NCBI GenBank assembly: GCA_002077045.2
Contig: KZ111146.1
Span: 428,364 to 485,765 of the forward strand
Origin: Rachicladosporium sp. CCFEE 5018
Lineage: Eukaryota > Ascomycota > Dothideomycetes > Cladosporiales > Cladosporiaceae
DNA length: 57,402 nt
Direction of reading: 5' to 3'
Numbering within the stretch: the first letter of the stretch is position 1; each line of letters begins with the position of its first letter. The notes below the pieces were generated by a model that was not told where the DNA came from, did not search any database, and was given only the letters and a program-made list of their open reading frames with translations. Positions 32,128 through 41,517 of this stretch are shown here, one piece after another. The translations under genes and the position numbers were made by a program.

Positions 32128-34323
32128 CTAGCGATCCCCCACCAGCGCAGCCGTCCAATCAAACCCCTTCCACTTCCCCCTAAACCCCTCCACCCTCCGA
32201 TCCCTCCGTTCCCACCGTCCCTGCTTCGCCCAAACCCCCCGTTCTAGCCCCAACATCCCCCCGAGTACTTCCCTAACCCACAAATCGCCCTTGGGCCACT
32301 TGCCCACCTCCTCCACTACATGACCTAAGCCGCCATCAAGACTAAACCATACGTGCACGTAGGGCATCTCCTTCGGCAGGCTGCGGCGGAAAGCACTACG
32401 ACCGACACCCTTCTGCGCGAGAGCTAAGGTGTCGATCAAAGGCTTGTGCTGCGACCATTCGGACGCAGAGGCGAGGATGGCTTCTTTGAAGTAAGCTGGT
32501 GCTGGCTCGGCTAGGTGGTCTGCGACGGGCACGGCCACAAGCGCAGCGTGCGGATGTCGGGATCCGAAGGCGAAAGCTGCGTTCTCGTAGAAGAGCACGC
32601 TCTTATTCCTAGCGGCGTGGAAGCGCGTGAGAGACTTCATGAAATTCCGCAGCTCCTCCCACTCGTCTTCGTCACACTCTAGCAGGTTGGCGTGGTGTTG
32701 CAAGGGCACTATGACGGTGCTGTGGGGCGCTAGCTCGGGCTCTGTGGCGAGGGTGAGGTAGGTGCGTGTTGCTAGACTGACTACCGGCGCTTGAGGCAAG
32801 GCTGCTTCACCTGTAAGCTCATCGTGGTAGCAGAGAGCGCAGGATTGCAGGGCGCGCTGTGTAGATTGGTAGTCTAATATCGCTGTATTCCTCAAGTTGA
32901 CGCTGGATTTCGGCGCGGCTTTGGCGAGATTGGAGGCGTTTTCGTCTTGATAGTCGAGGTCGTTTGTGAAGGTTGCGTCTTTTGCTATGCGTGAGGCGAG
33001 GTCTGCGGTTGAGGAAGAGAATTGGTTCCGCGAGCGCTTTTCGGAGCGGACCATGTCGGCTATGGACATGTTCTCATTCTCGATCACGAGGCCGCGTTCG
33101 GTGCCGCGCTTATTTGTCAAGGGGGTGACTTCGCCGCTGCGGTCTGTGAGGTGGCGGGAGTCGGAGGCGGTGAGGAGCACTGATGATGGATCTGGCTTGC
33201 CGGATTGGCTGGCGGCCAGGGCGATATCGTACTCTTGTTCCAGGTTTGCCGCATTTGGCGCTTTCATGAGCTTCGCGCGCATGACTTGAGCTTTGAGGCG
33301 GTTCAGTGCAGTAGTGTCGAGCACGGCTGGTTGATGCGGCGCAACCGACTCTTCCAGGACTTCCCCTTGAGTCGACTTCGCGGGTAGCTGCTCATCATGA
33401 CTAGACGACGCACGCTGGATCCCAGCCTTGAGCTTTCGCTCCTCGAAGAACTCGCCACTCGGCTTCTCCAGTCCGACATACTCCTTCCCATATGTCTTCC
33501 GTCGATCGAGTTCGCGCTCCTCTTCTCTCGCATCGTCGAAGTCGCGCAAGTCACCGTAGATCTCTAGAGCCACATCGTCCACTGATCGCTTCGTCTCCTC
33601 GGCCTTGCGGTAAATGTTCCTCACCTTGTTCATCCGCCACGAGCTCGCCGAGTCACCAAAAGTGTAGCTCACTTCATGCTGCGCCGGCTCGTCAATGACC
33701 TGGCCGTCACCCTCTTCCTCGTCACCATCCTCCTCGTCATCAAAGTCCCGTGCCAGATCAGCCAGGTGCGACTTCACTTCACTACTATGCACCTTGAGCT
33801 CATGGCTCTCTTGAGCCGAGACGAAATGCCCCTTCGGCTCCTGCTGTTTGCGGCTTCGCTGCACGTAGTCTACATCTAGGGCAGACGGCTCCTGCATCCA
33901 TGCGTCTCGGTTGACTTTGCTGCCATTAAGGTCCTCGCCTCGGGCATTCAGCGTTTCCTCCGCAGGTGCAGCCTCTTTCTCCACCCATGCGTCCTCGTCG
34001 TCGTCGCTAGCGGAATCGAAGACCTTCACAGGAGCTTCTGCCGCCGGTTTTAAAGCACTTCGCTCTGGTGATGCGCTCCGTCGCTTTTTGCGATGTCGAT
34101 GCGCGTCGTCGCCATCCTCTCTCTTGCGCCGACTACTATGGTCGTCGCGTGATCGCTTGTGTCGCTTTCCAACTTCGTCGCCGCGATCGTCGCCGCTGTC
34201 TCGATGTGATCGATGGTGTCGATGTTTATGTTCTCTGCTTCGATCCCGAGCCCTGTCCTTGTCGCGGTGACCGTGTAATTTGCTGCTCGTCGCCAGCTCC
34301 CGCTCGAAGTCCGACAGGCCCAT
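32128..34323 (-). CDS. cwf19: Splicing factor Cwf19-like protein (left copy)
   Basis: Intronless, 731 aa. Homologue of fission-yeast Cwf19 and human CWF19L2, associated with late spliceosomes and intron-lariat turnover in the nucleus. The N-terminus is rich in Arg/Lys/His/Asp/Ser (RDRSREHKHRHHRSHRD), like RS-type splicing proteins. The middle is charged and predicted disordered. The C-terminal part (from about residue 495) contains the two CwfJ C-terminal domains: a zinc-type CALCYHDE, HIT-like STVIVPLQHHANLLECDEDE, the SRHPHAALVAVPV stretch, and a terminal MPYVHVWFSLDGGLGHVVEE. The right copy is the same length but differs at about 7-8% of residues, concentrated in the linker near residues 300-345. 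The start codon faces gpn1 across 237 bases. Confidence 0.93.
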   Translation of the reverse strand: MGLSDFERELATSSKLHGHRDKDRARDRSREHKHRHHRSHRDSGDDRGDEVGKRHKRSRDDHSSRRKREDGDDAHRHRKKRRSASPERSALKPAAEAPVKVFDSASDDDEDAWVEKEAAPAEETLNARGEDLNGSKVNRDAWMQEPSALDVDYVQRSRKQQEPKGHFVSAQESHELKVHSSEVKSHLADLARDFDDEEDGDEEEGDGQVIDEPAQHEVSYTFGDSASSWRMNKVRNIYRKAEETKRSVDDVALEIYGDLRDFDDAREEERELDRRKTYGKEYVGLEKPSGEFFEERKLKAGIQRASSSHDEQLPAKSTQGEVLEESVAPHQPAVLDTTALNRLKAQVMRAKLMKAPNAANLEQEYDIALAASQSGKPDPSSVLLTASDSRHLTDRSGEVTPLTNKRGTERGLVIENENMSIADMVRSEKRSRNQFSSSTADLASRIAKDATFTNDLDYQDENASNLAKAAPKSSVNLRNTAILDYQSTQRALQSCALCYHDELTGEAALPQAPVVSLATRTYLTLATEPELAPHSTVIVPLQHHANLLECDEDEWEELRNFMKSLTRFHAARNKSVLFYENAAFAFGSRHPHAALVAVPVADHLAEPAPAYFKEAILASASEWSQHKPLIDTLALAQKGVGRSAFRRSLPKEMPYVHVWFSLDGGLGHVVEEVGKWPKGDLWVREVLGGMLGLERGVWAKQGRWERRDRRVEGFRGKWKGFDWTAALVGDR

Positions 34324-34560
34324 GGCGCTTCCTACCCGTTACCGAGGGTGGTGGCAGGGTAGGGTAGGGCCAGATATCCAAGCTTGGATTTGGTGACAAC
34401 TTTCGGAGCTGTGACTTCATCTTCACATGCAAATTATTTCCGGGAGCTATCCCAGTACACACCAACACCTCATTACTACTAATTGTACCAGCGCAGCGCC
34501 GCACAAAGGCTTGAGCCTACCCATCATCTTCGCCCTCAACTCCCTCCACCTTCCTCTACT
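34324..34560. promoter_or_regulatory. Bidirectional promoter, cwf19/gpn1 (left copy)
   Basis: The two start codons point away from each other across only 237 bases, the same spacing as in the right copy (52922-53158). A central stretch containing ATGCAAATTATTTCCGGG is identical in both copies, whereas the edges vary. A shared promoter is inferred from the layout. Confidence 0.6.
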
Positions 34561-35868
34561 ATGGCTTCCTCCGCCACCCCTCCCACCAACCCCTCCACCT
34601 CCCCCTCCAAGCCACCAGTGGCCATCGTCTGCGTAGGCATGGCCGGCTCCGGCAAGACAACTTTCACCCACCGCCTAGTCTCTCACCTCCACAACCGTGC
34701 CGCCGCAGCCACACCTCCAACAGCTCCCCCATACGTCCTGAACCTCGACCCCGCAGTCCGCTCCGTACCCTTTGAGTCGAACATCGACATTCGCGATAGT
34801 GTGAACTACAAGGAGGTCATGAAGCAGTATAACCTGGGACCGAACGGAGGCATCCTGACGAGCTTGAATCTATTTGCGACGAAGGTGGATCAGGTGATGG
34901 GGATACTCGAGAAGCGATGTCTACCGCAACCACCAGCACCCGCAACCACAGCACATGCACCTCCCTCCCCAGCATCGACCGATCCAGTCCCCGAGCACAT
35001 CATCCTCGACACCCCCGGCCAAATCGAAGTCTTCGTCTGGTCCGCCAGCGGCTCCATCCTCCTCTCCGCCCTCAGCACAGCCTTCCCCACAGTCCTAGCC
35101 TACATAATCGACACCCCGCGCACAACCCAAAACACCGCGACCTTCATGTCAAACATGCTCTACGCCATTTCCATCCTCTACAAAACGCGCCTCCCCATGA
35201 TATTAGTCTTCAACAAAACGGATGTGAAAGACGAGACAGAGGCGGTGGGCTGGATGCGGGATTTTGAGAGTTTCCAGGCGGCTGTTAGGGAGGAGGAGGA
35301 GGGGGAACGGGAAGGCGGGATTGGAGGGGGAGGGGGGTATATGGGGGGGTTGCTGAATAGTATGAGTTTGGTTTTGGAGGAGTTTTATGCGCATCTCTCC
35401 GTGGTAGGTGTGTCAGCTGCTACTGGGGATGGGATTGAGGAGTTCCTTGAGGCTGTTGAGGGGAAGCGAGAGGAGTTCGATAAGGAGTTTCGGCCTGGCA
35501 TGGATGACCGGAAAGCTGAGCTGAAGAAGGAGCGGGAGCAGGCGGATCTGGGACGCATGATGGGTGATCTTGGCGTCTCGTCCAAGGCTAAAGGCACAGG
35601 GAAGTACGAGAAACGGCCTTCGCCTAAGCATGAGATTGAGGAGGCGGAGACTGTGAGTGAGGCTGAGGAGCTTGAGGAGGAGCGGAGACGAGAGAGGGAA
35701 GATGGAGATGGCTGGGTGGAACGGGATGAGGATGAGCCGGTTGGTGGGGAGGATGATGAGGAGGAGGGCGGAAAGGAGGGGTTGCAGGCCAGGTATGCGC
35801 AGGCGCTTGGGAAGAGTGGTGGGGCGGCGGATATGGCCTCCGAGTACATACGGCGGACGCAGGGCTAA
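34561..35868 (+). CDS. gpn1: GPN-loop GTPase 1 (left copy)
   Basis: GTPase of the Npa3/XAB1 family needed for assembly and nuclear import of RNA polymerase II. Intronless, 435 aa. G1 is GMAGSGKTT (26-34), the hallmark GPN loop is at 93-95 (YNLGPNGG), G3 is DTPGQ (149-153 region) and G4 is NKTD (218-221). A Pro/Thr-rich insert lies just before G3. The C-terminus is a long Glu/Arg-rich acidic tail ending AADMASEYIRRTQG. The frame is open upstream of 34561 but contains no ATG there, so this start is chosen. The right copy is one residue longer, from changes confined to the pre-G3 insert. Confidence 0.95.
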   Translation: MASSATPPTNPSTSPSKPPVAIVCVGMAGSGKTTFTHRLVSHLHNRAAAATPPTAPPYVLNLDPAVRSVPFESNIDIRDSVNYKEVMKQYNLGPNGGILTSLNLFATKVDQVMGILEKRCLPQPPAPATTAHAPPSPASTDPVPEHIILDTPGQIEVFVWSASGSILLSALSTAFPTVLAYIIDTPRTTQNTATFMSNMLYAISILYKTRLPMILVFNKTDVKDETEAVGWMRDFESFQAAVREEEEGEREGGIGGGGGYMGGLLNSMSLVLEEFYAHLSVVGVSAATGDGIEEFLEAVEGKREEFDKEFRPGMDDRKAELKKEREQADLGRMMGDLGVSSKAKGTGKYEKRPSPKHEIEEAETVSEAEELEEERRREREDGDGWVERDEDEPVGGEDDEEEGGKEGLQARYAQALGKSGGAADMASEYIRRTQG

Positions 35869-36020
35869 TTAAGAAAGATAAGCTCCCGACGGGAACAGCT
35901 GGGATGGAATTTAGCGATGGCGTTCGGCGGTTTTGCATTTCGGCATGTATACCCAAACGCCCATGCAAAGAACTTGATTCCCGCATGCACTCGCGACTCA
36001 CTCACTTCATGCGCTCCTCC

Positions 36021-36858
36021 TCACCCCTTGCACGCCTCCCCAAGCAGCCCCCTCATCCCCTTCAACAGCCCTCCCAAACTCTTCCTCTCATTAGCCCCCT
36101 CCACCACCCTCCTCATCTCCTCCGCCTCAACCCCCGGCTGCGTCTCCCTAAGCTCAAACTCCTCACTCCCAGTATCAAGCTCAAACCAACACTCCTCCCT
36201 CCCATCTCCCAGCCCATCGAATACAAATCTCAGCACCTCTCCTCCAGCGCCCTCCACTCGTAGCCCAAGGGTACGTTCCCAGAACGCCAGCTCGGGCGCG
36301 TTTTCGCGTGCTTGTGCTGCCAAAGCGGACTGGTGTTCCGCTTGCTGGGCGCGGAGGGTGGTGAGGCGGGCGCGGGAGTGGGTGAGGGAGGTTTGAAGTT
36401 CGGTGCGCAGCGCAAGGTGGGATGTGCGTTGGGATTGCAGCTGGGTGATGGCGGATTCCAGGTCCTCTTTCTCCGCACTCTCTTTCTCCAGGGTCGTCGC
36501 GTGTGTCGATGAAGCGGTCTGCAGACTCGATATCTGCTGCGCAGCACTCCTATGACTCTCTATAACACACCTACGTCAGCCCCATACCCTACCATCTGAT
36601 TCCTTGCATCCCTTCGTAGAACTCACCTTCCAGCTCCGCGACATTCGCCCTAAAAGCATTCCTTTCCTCTAACACGCGCTTTCGCCCTTTCGCGATGAAG
36701 TCGTCGAACCGCAGCGTGAAGGCTGACATGCGCTGGCGGAGGTCGTCGAAGTTGAAGTCTGCGCTGGGGAGGGTGTCGGCCATTGAGAGGGGGGCGCGGG
36801 ATGGGGGCGCGAAGGAGAGGGAGTGGGCGAAGCGTGAGGGGGTGAGTGGGATCGCCAT
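36021..36858 (-). CDS. spc25: Kinetochore protein Spc25 (left copy)
   Basis: Ndc80-complex subunit that links the inner kinetochore to microtubule-binding Ndc80/Nuf2. Exons 36627-36858 and 36021-36559 (67-nt intron, GTGAGT...TTATAG, phase 1) give 256 aa, normal for the family. Residues about 30-165 form a coiled coil (for example LRQRMSAFTLRFDDFIAKGR and LESAITQLQSQRTSHLALRT). The globular C-terminal RWD-like domain starts near FWERTLGLRVEG and includes LRFVFDGL. It converges on gpn1 and diverges from rrn6. The right copy is two residues shorter because of small indels in the C-terminal domain loops. Confidence 0.9.
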
Positions 36859-37200
36859 TGTTGGGGTTGTATGGATGGGTCTGTGTGAGCAGTGGATGGT
36901 ATGGCGGTGCCTTTGGTAGAGAGGATGTCGCTGTCGCGTGCATTCGACGGCCGTGAGGACCAGTATCAACAACGGAAGGCGCGGCCCGGATGTGGTTGTC
37001 AGGGGACAAACTTTTCGCGCTTCCTTAGACTTGACCATCATCTTGAAATCTCATGGCTCTGCGACTCGGTTTCCACAGACCAGAACCCAGACATCAAGAC
37101 TACTACCAGGACCTGATCGCCATAACGTCTCTACTCTCCAGCTGGAACATGTCTGTAGCTCGCAGCCCTGTGAAGAGACCACGACGCCCAGCAAAGCCGA
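36859..37200. promoter_or_regulatory. Divergent promoter region, spc25/rrn6 (left copy)
   Basis: 342 bases between two diverging start codons. The rrn6-proximal ~260 bases are almost identical in the right copy without indels, whereas the spc25-proximal part varies. No defined element seen. Confidence 0.5.
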
Positions 37201-38955
37201 ATGGCTGATCACGGCCAGACTGACCTGCCATATGGTCATTACGGAAATGCAATCTACGACCCGGAAGAGAGAATCTGGACATTTCAGAAGACAGCCCGTG
37301 ATGAGTACCGTGTTCTGACACGCCTTGGAGAGTCGACCTCTACGGCACCTAAAGATCGAGACACGCAGACGGATGTCAACAGTAAAGCTACTGACCACGA
37401 GCAACCGCTCTTCCCAAGCGTTCGACGACAGAAGCAGATTGACGCTCTTGTGCATCGCCAGCCGGAAATCCAGCCCGCAGCAGGATTGTTAGGCGATCTC
37501 CTTCCGGTCTCTGAAGCTGTGGAGGCAGCAACTGCACATCATGATCCTGCGCGAGGACGACTGATGTCCTTCGGGCGAATATTTCATGAGACGCTACGAC
37601 GCCCGGTACACGCCGTAGCGTTCGCGACTGGTCCAACAGGCAGCGACATCCGAATCGAGCTTGTTCAGATGCAACGACAGGGCTGGGATGATAGTCGTGA
37701 TGTATGGCTTGAAGTCCCCACCCCGAGTGGCATCGGCATCACATGGAAAGGACCTGGCGCGCCTGTTCAGCAAGTGCACTTTGCTCAGCCTGCTGAAGGT
37801 GTCGAAGCTCTGTTGGCCGTGCGGCTCATCACAAGCACCGTGATTTTCAAGCCGGTGATGCGAAAGCACGGATCGCAGCGACTTGATGCGAACCCGATCC
37901 TGGCACTGTCAATTGACCAGACTGGAGGTGTACCGCATGCAGACGTCGTGTTCAATCCCTCATATGGACGCCAATTTGCGGTCATTGCTCAGAGAGGCGA
38001 TTTGAGTGTATGGGAGTTTACGAGTCAGATGGCGAGCAAAGTACGTCGAATACATGCGAGTGTGCCCCAGAACACCGCAGGGCACGACCTCGAAGACGGC
38101 TGGGCACGTATCATATGGGTGGCATCTCCATCCATCGTACTTGCAGCGACGCGTACCGGTGTCACTCTATCCGATACCTCGACTGAGCCAGCGCAATTTA
38201 CCAAGATCTCTCTGGGACTCAGTGCTGGCTCCGGGAGAGTGTTGGACGTTGCGGTAATTTCAGGACATGCTGACTGGTGCTGCGTCCTGACGAGGACACA
38301 TTTGTGCTACGTCCATGTTGCCAAGGGCAAGGATGGCACGATGGAAGCGCGTATTGCCGCAAAGATTACGCACTTTCGAGGCGAGAATGACACCTCACTC
38401 CGTCTGCAAGTTGTCAGCGATGGAAATGGTAGGCCGTCTACACTCCTTCATACCATCTTTCGTACTGACGGCGTCCTAGACTCGCTCGCCCTGATCAATT
38501 CAGCAACAGTTCCAATGGTGGCCACATACCGCACCGCGATCGACGAGCGCGAGACACTGACCGTTCAAGATCCTACTATACTCCATCTGCCTAGCGACCC
38601 AAGTGTCTTGAGCAAGATCGTAGATTGGACGATGTCGAGTGTCGAAATTCGAGGGAAGACATCGCGTCGCTCGCACAGCACGTCAATGGCACGCTGTCAA
38701 GCGGCTGACATAAGGTTCCTAGGATTGACTGCCTTGAGACAAGAAGGTGCCTTGGTCCAAGAGCTGTATCTGAGTCATCCTGCCGCTGGTATTGACTTAC
38801 CAACGGAGCTGCCGACGTGGGCTTCGAAGCTGGAGAAAAGCTCGTCTAGAGTACGCGATAGCTTCGTCGTGGAGGATGATGAGGCAGAGCCACTCGCAGC
38901 CTGGAATTGGGCTCCAAGATCTCGGCGCCGTGTGACGAATAATCGACGTGTTGAT
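37201..38955 (+). CDS. rrn6: RNA polymerase I initiation factor Rrn6-like, cut by gap (left copy)
   Basis: Core Factor subunit that recruits RNA polymerase I to the rDNA promoter in the nucleolus. The frame is open for 585 codons and then runs into the Ns at 38956, so the C-terminus is missing. The N-terminal signature DLPYGHYGNAIYDPEERIW is typical of fungal Rrn6. The following ~400 residues have the WD40/beta-propeller-like pattern of this family (FNPSYGRQFAVIAQRGDLSV, WARIIWVASPSIVLAATRTG). The ATG at 37201 is the only sensible start. The right copy (from 55791) is almost identical, with no indels. Confidence 0.85.
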
Positions 38956-38965
38956 NNNNNNNNNN
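38956..38965. other. Assembly gap of ten Ns
   Basis: Ten undetermined bases join the middle of rrn6 on the left to the middle of the Ca2+ ATPase gene on the right. Both neighbouring genes are cut here. The gap marks the boundary between the two copies of the duplicated segment. Confidence 1.
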
Positions 38966-39331
38966 GCTAGCGACGTATGTGCTGTCTGATAATGACACCG
39001 ACTCTCCCCCTTCTGTGTCCACGCTTCCTCCTCTTTTCCGTGCCGCAGGTACAGCGAGGAAATTGTGCGGGTTGTTCAATTGTGTTGGTGACGACACGTT
39101 ATGAGGGCTCTGTGGTCTCGACTCTTGACTGTGGAAGCTGCCGCTCTGTCGCAGCTCGGGTGGAGCGGCATGATCGGGCCCTACAGGCGACACATTGCCC
39201 AATGTTGGGTGGTCGCTGGCCTCATGCGCGGCCATGTTCTCTCGACCGACGGCAGATGTGTCGATGGTGATGGTCGGTGCTCTGGGCCGGCGATTCGGCC
39301 CAGTAGATGTGTTATCGATGGGCGCAGCCAT
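38966..39331 (-). CDS. pmc1: Ca2+ ATPase N-terminal fragment (right copy)
   Basis: Encodes residues 1-122 of the second ATPase copy, with one Ala-to-Pro change (residue 57) against the left copy in what can be seen. The rest is lost at the gap. None of the catalytic region is present, so the left frameshift cannot be compared here. It covers only the disordered regulatory N-terminus (start MAAPIDNTSTGPNRRP). Confidence 0.85.
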
Positions 39332-41301
39332 TACCGCAGTCGCTCACTGCGGCGCAGAGATGTAGGATGCCTGAGGAGCTCAGGAATGCCAGATTGAAAG
39401 CCTCAATTGGGGAATGCTTGGAGGCTTAGTCTTGTGCTGATGCGGCACTGCAGGATGAAGGAGCAAGCCACAGGCACATGTAGTCCCTAGCAATCACCGT
39501 CGCCTCAAATGGGGCGGAGTGCGTCGAAGATCCAGCGTCAACCAGCCAGTTCCGCGAGGTAGATCGCCAAGGTATTGGTAGTAAGTCTACCAGAGCTACA
39601 GCTGGGAGCCAATCACTATGGGGTCGAAATGCTTCGATATTGCGTACGCTGTGGCAGGGCAAGAAGTCACCAGGTATGTTGCGGTCGTACGTTGCGCGGT
39701 GGCAAGCGAGTACTGACCGATGCTCGCAGAGAGTATGGTCTTGTGCCACGGGGGAGGTCGGGGCTCGGTGGGAGGCAGTGCAAAGCCAGCCTTGGGAGGG
39801 CTTGGACTGCCAATGTTTGGGTAATATATGCCTTGTCCCAAGGCCTACTACTGAAGTGAATCAAAAGCTTCCTCAGGCCTAGTCGTCGCAAAGATGCTCC
39901 GACTCAAACCGGATATGTGCGTCTGGCTGTTGGAGTCCCCAAGCTCGACGTTTGATGTTCGGAGGCTGTGGAAAGTCGCTTCCGCGAACACAGACCTCAA
40001 CGATCGCGCCGGCGACAGGGAAGGTGGCAAAGGTACCGAGCCGAAGAAGGAATTACTACCGCGATTGCCCTTCTTCTCAGCGGCAAATGCCAGTAAAGGC
40101 GGCGGACACGGCCTCCCACCGTACCCAGCTCGATGGCAAGCTAGTAGTGTGGCTATGCTGCTTGGCGGTGCAACAGTGCTGAATACTGGCGGTAAAGCTT
40201 GCTTCATCTCCTCAAACGAACCGCCGTGTACCACGTCGTACCGCTGATACTAGGATGACTTCACAAACGGAGACGATGGCAACGCTCGCATTTACAAGAT
40301 ATACCTCTTGACTTCCCTTCAACAATCGCCAATCCCTGACCAGTCGCAGCCGGGGCCGTTTCACGTCGACCGCCGATCTCGAATGCGCTAGGTAATAAGG
40401 CTCGATCCGCCCCGATACTATGCAGCTCCTCGTTTCTGGCCCATGTTTCATCCTCCTGAGGCAAGTCATGATACGTGAGTACGCTCCTCAACCCTATCCA
40501 TCTCGCCCATGAGATGCGCAGCTCACTCATCATTTATCTTCTGGAAGTGGCCAGATAGGCCAATCGAGCGTCGCTACCCACGACATCCGGATTCGCAATC
40601 AGACTTCTAGACCGCCGAGCCAAACACCAAGACAGAGCCAAGCGGTCTTATTTACACCGATGTCATGTATGACATCGACATGGTGACATGTCGCAAAAGA
40701 ACGTGCCACCAGTGAAGGAGCAAGCGCCGGCTCCTCCTAATCTTTGAGGGAGGCTGGGTGTTGAGGCGTGAGGTGCCAGCAGTCTTTGGGTACTGCTGTG
40801 CACGTGTGCTCGTGTCACTGGCCAGCTCCGGGCTTCCTCTCATGACCTGGACTCCTGAGGCATGTGCTCTGCCTCAGGCCACCGGAGCGTTTCCAATGAA
40901 CACCCACGAGACGCGGACTGTGGCTGGTAGGTATGCAATGTCGCTGAACTTATCAAGATTTACTGTTCTCGGCTATGCAGCACCACTCCTCCACGCTGTC
41001 GTCACCACAGCATCCTTACTGAATACTGAAAAGGATGATCACTTGCGAGGCAGAGGAGTAGCACCGATGAAAGGTTGCTGGGTACCCACATGACCACCGC
41101 GCGTGATAGCTTTGCTCTATGAAAAAGGCGGCTGCGACTTTTCCTTCCTTGACTCTCTAGCCTCCGATACTGATCAGGGAAATCCGAGAGGACACCATCT
41201 ATTCTATCATCTCTTGCTCTAATTTCAATCCATCTCCGATCCTCACCCCTGCAGCCTGTCCACCCAAGTCATTCTCCTCTACATATCTCCTCTCAGTCCC
41301 G
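39332..41301. other. Intergenic region upstream of the ATPase gene (right copy)
   Basis: Counterpart of 20930-22900, collinear with small indels. No conserved coding frame beyond short overlapping ones. No gene supported. Confidence 0.4.
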
Positions 41302-41517
41302 CTACTTCGCACTCCCTCCAGCAACTTTCCTTGCCCTTGGCTTCACTGGAGAGATACCAGCCTCGACGCAGATCTGACAATCCGCTTCGATCTTCACAGT
41401 TGCCCAGATCTCGCCTCCTCGGCACGCTCGCTGGACAAGTGCGCCCTTCGGACAGTAGCTGGCGAAGACGGTATGCGTGTGCCCGCAGGGGTGGGTATGG
41501 GCGTAGTATTTGCACAT
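41302..41517 (-). CDS. Small Cys/His-rich protein (71 aa), right copy
   Basis: Second copy of the 71-aa protein. All six Cys and the HxH...HxH pairs are kept. Changes are T24K and a few near the end (KFAGGRGK becomes KVAGGSAK). The sequence just upstream of its ATG differs strongly from the left copy, so the two copies may be regulated differently. Function unknown. Confidence 0.72.
   Translation of the reverse strand: MCKYYAHTHPCGHTHTVFASYCPKGALVQRACRGGEIWATVKIEADCQICVEAGISPVKPRARKVAGGSAK

Larger units (their letters stand above)
20564..38955. repeat. Left copy of an ~18.4 kb duplicated segment
   Basis: This interval matches 38966-57402 base for base over long stretches, in the same orientation and with the same nine loci. 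The correspondence starts inside the ATPase gene (20564 matches 38966) and ends inside rrn6 (38812 matches 57402). The right copy is about 190 bp longer over the shared part. The left copy runs 143 bases further into rrn6 before the gap. See the right copy for interpretation. Confidence 0.95.

Noticed and set aside
34483..34560. N-terminal extension of GPN1 upstream of 34561
   Set aside because: The frame is open there but contains no ATG, and the sequence overlaps the shared promoter with cwf19.
20564..38955. Segmental duplication carried by a transposon or as a giant mobile element
   Set aside because: No terminal repeats, integrase or transposase are seen at the edges. Content is ordinary housekeeping genes, and the edges coincide with an assembly gap or window end.
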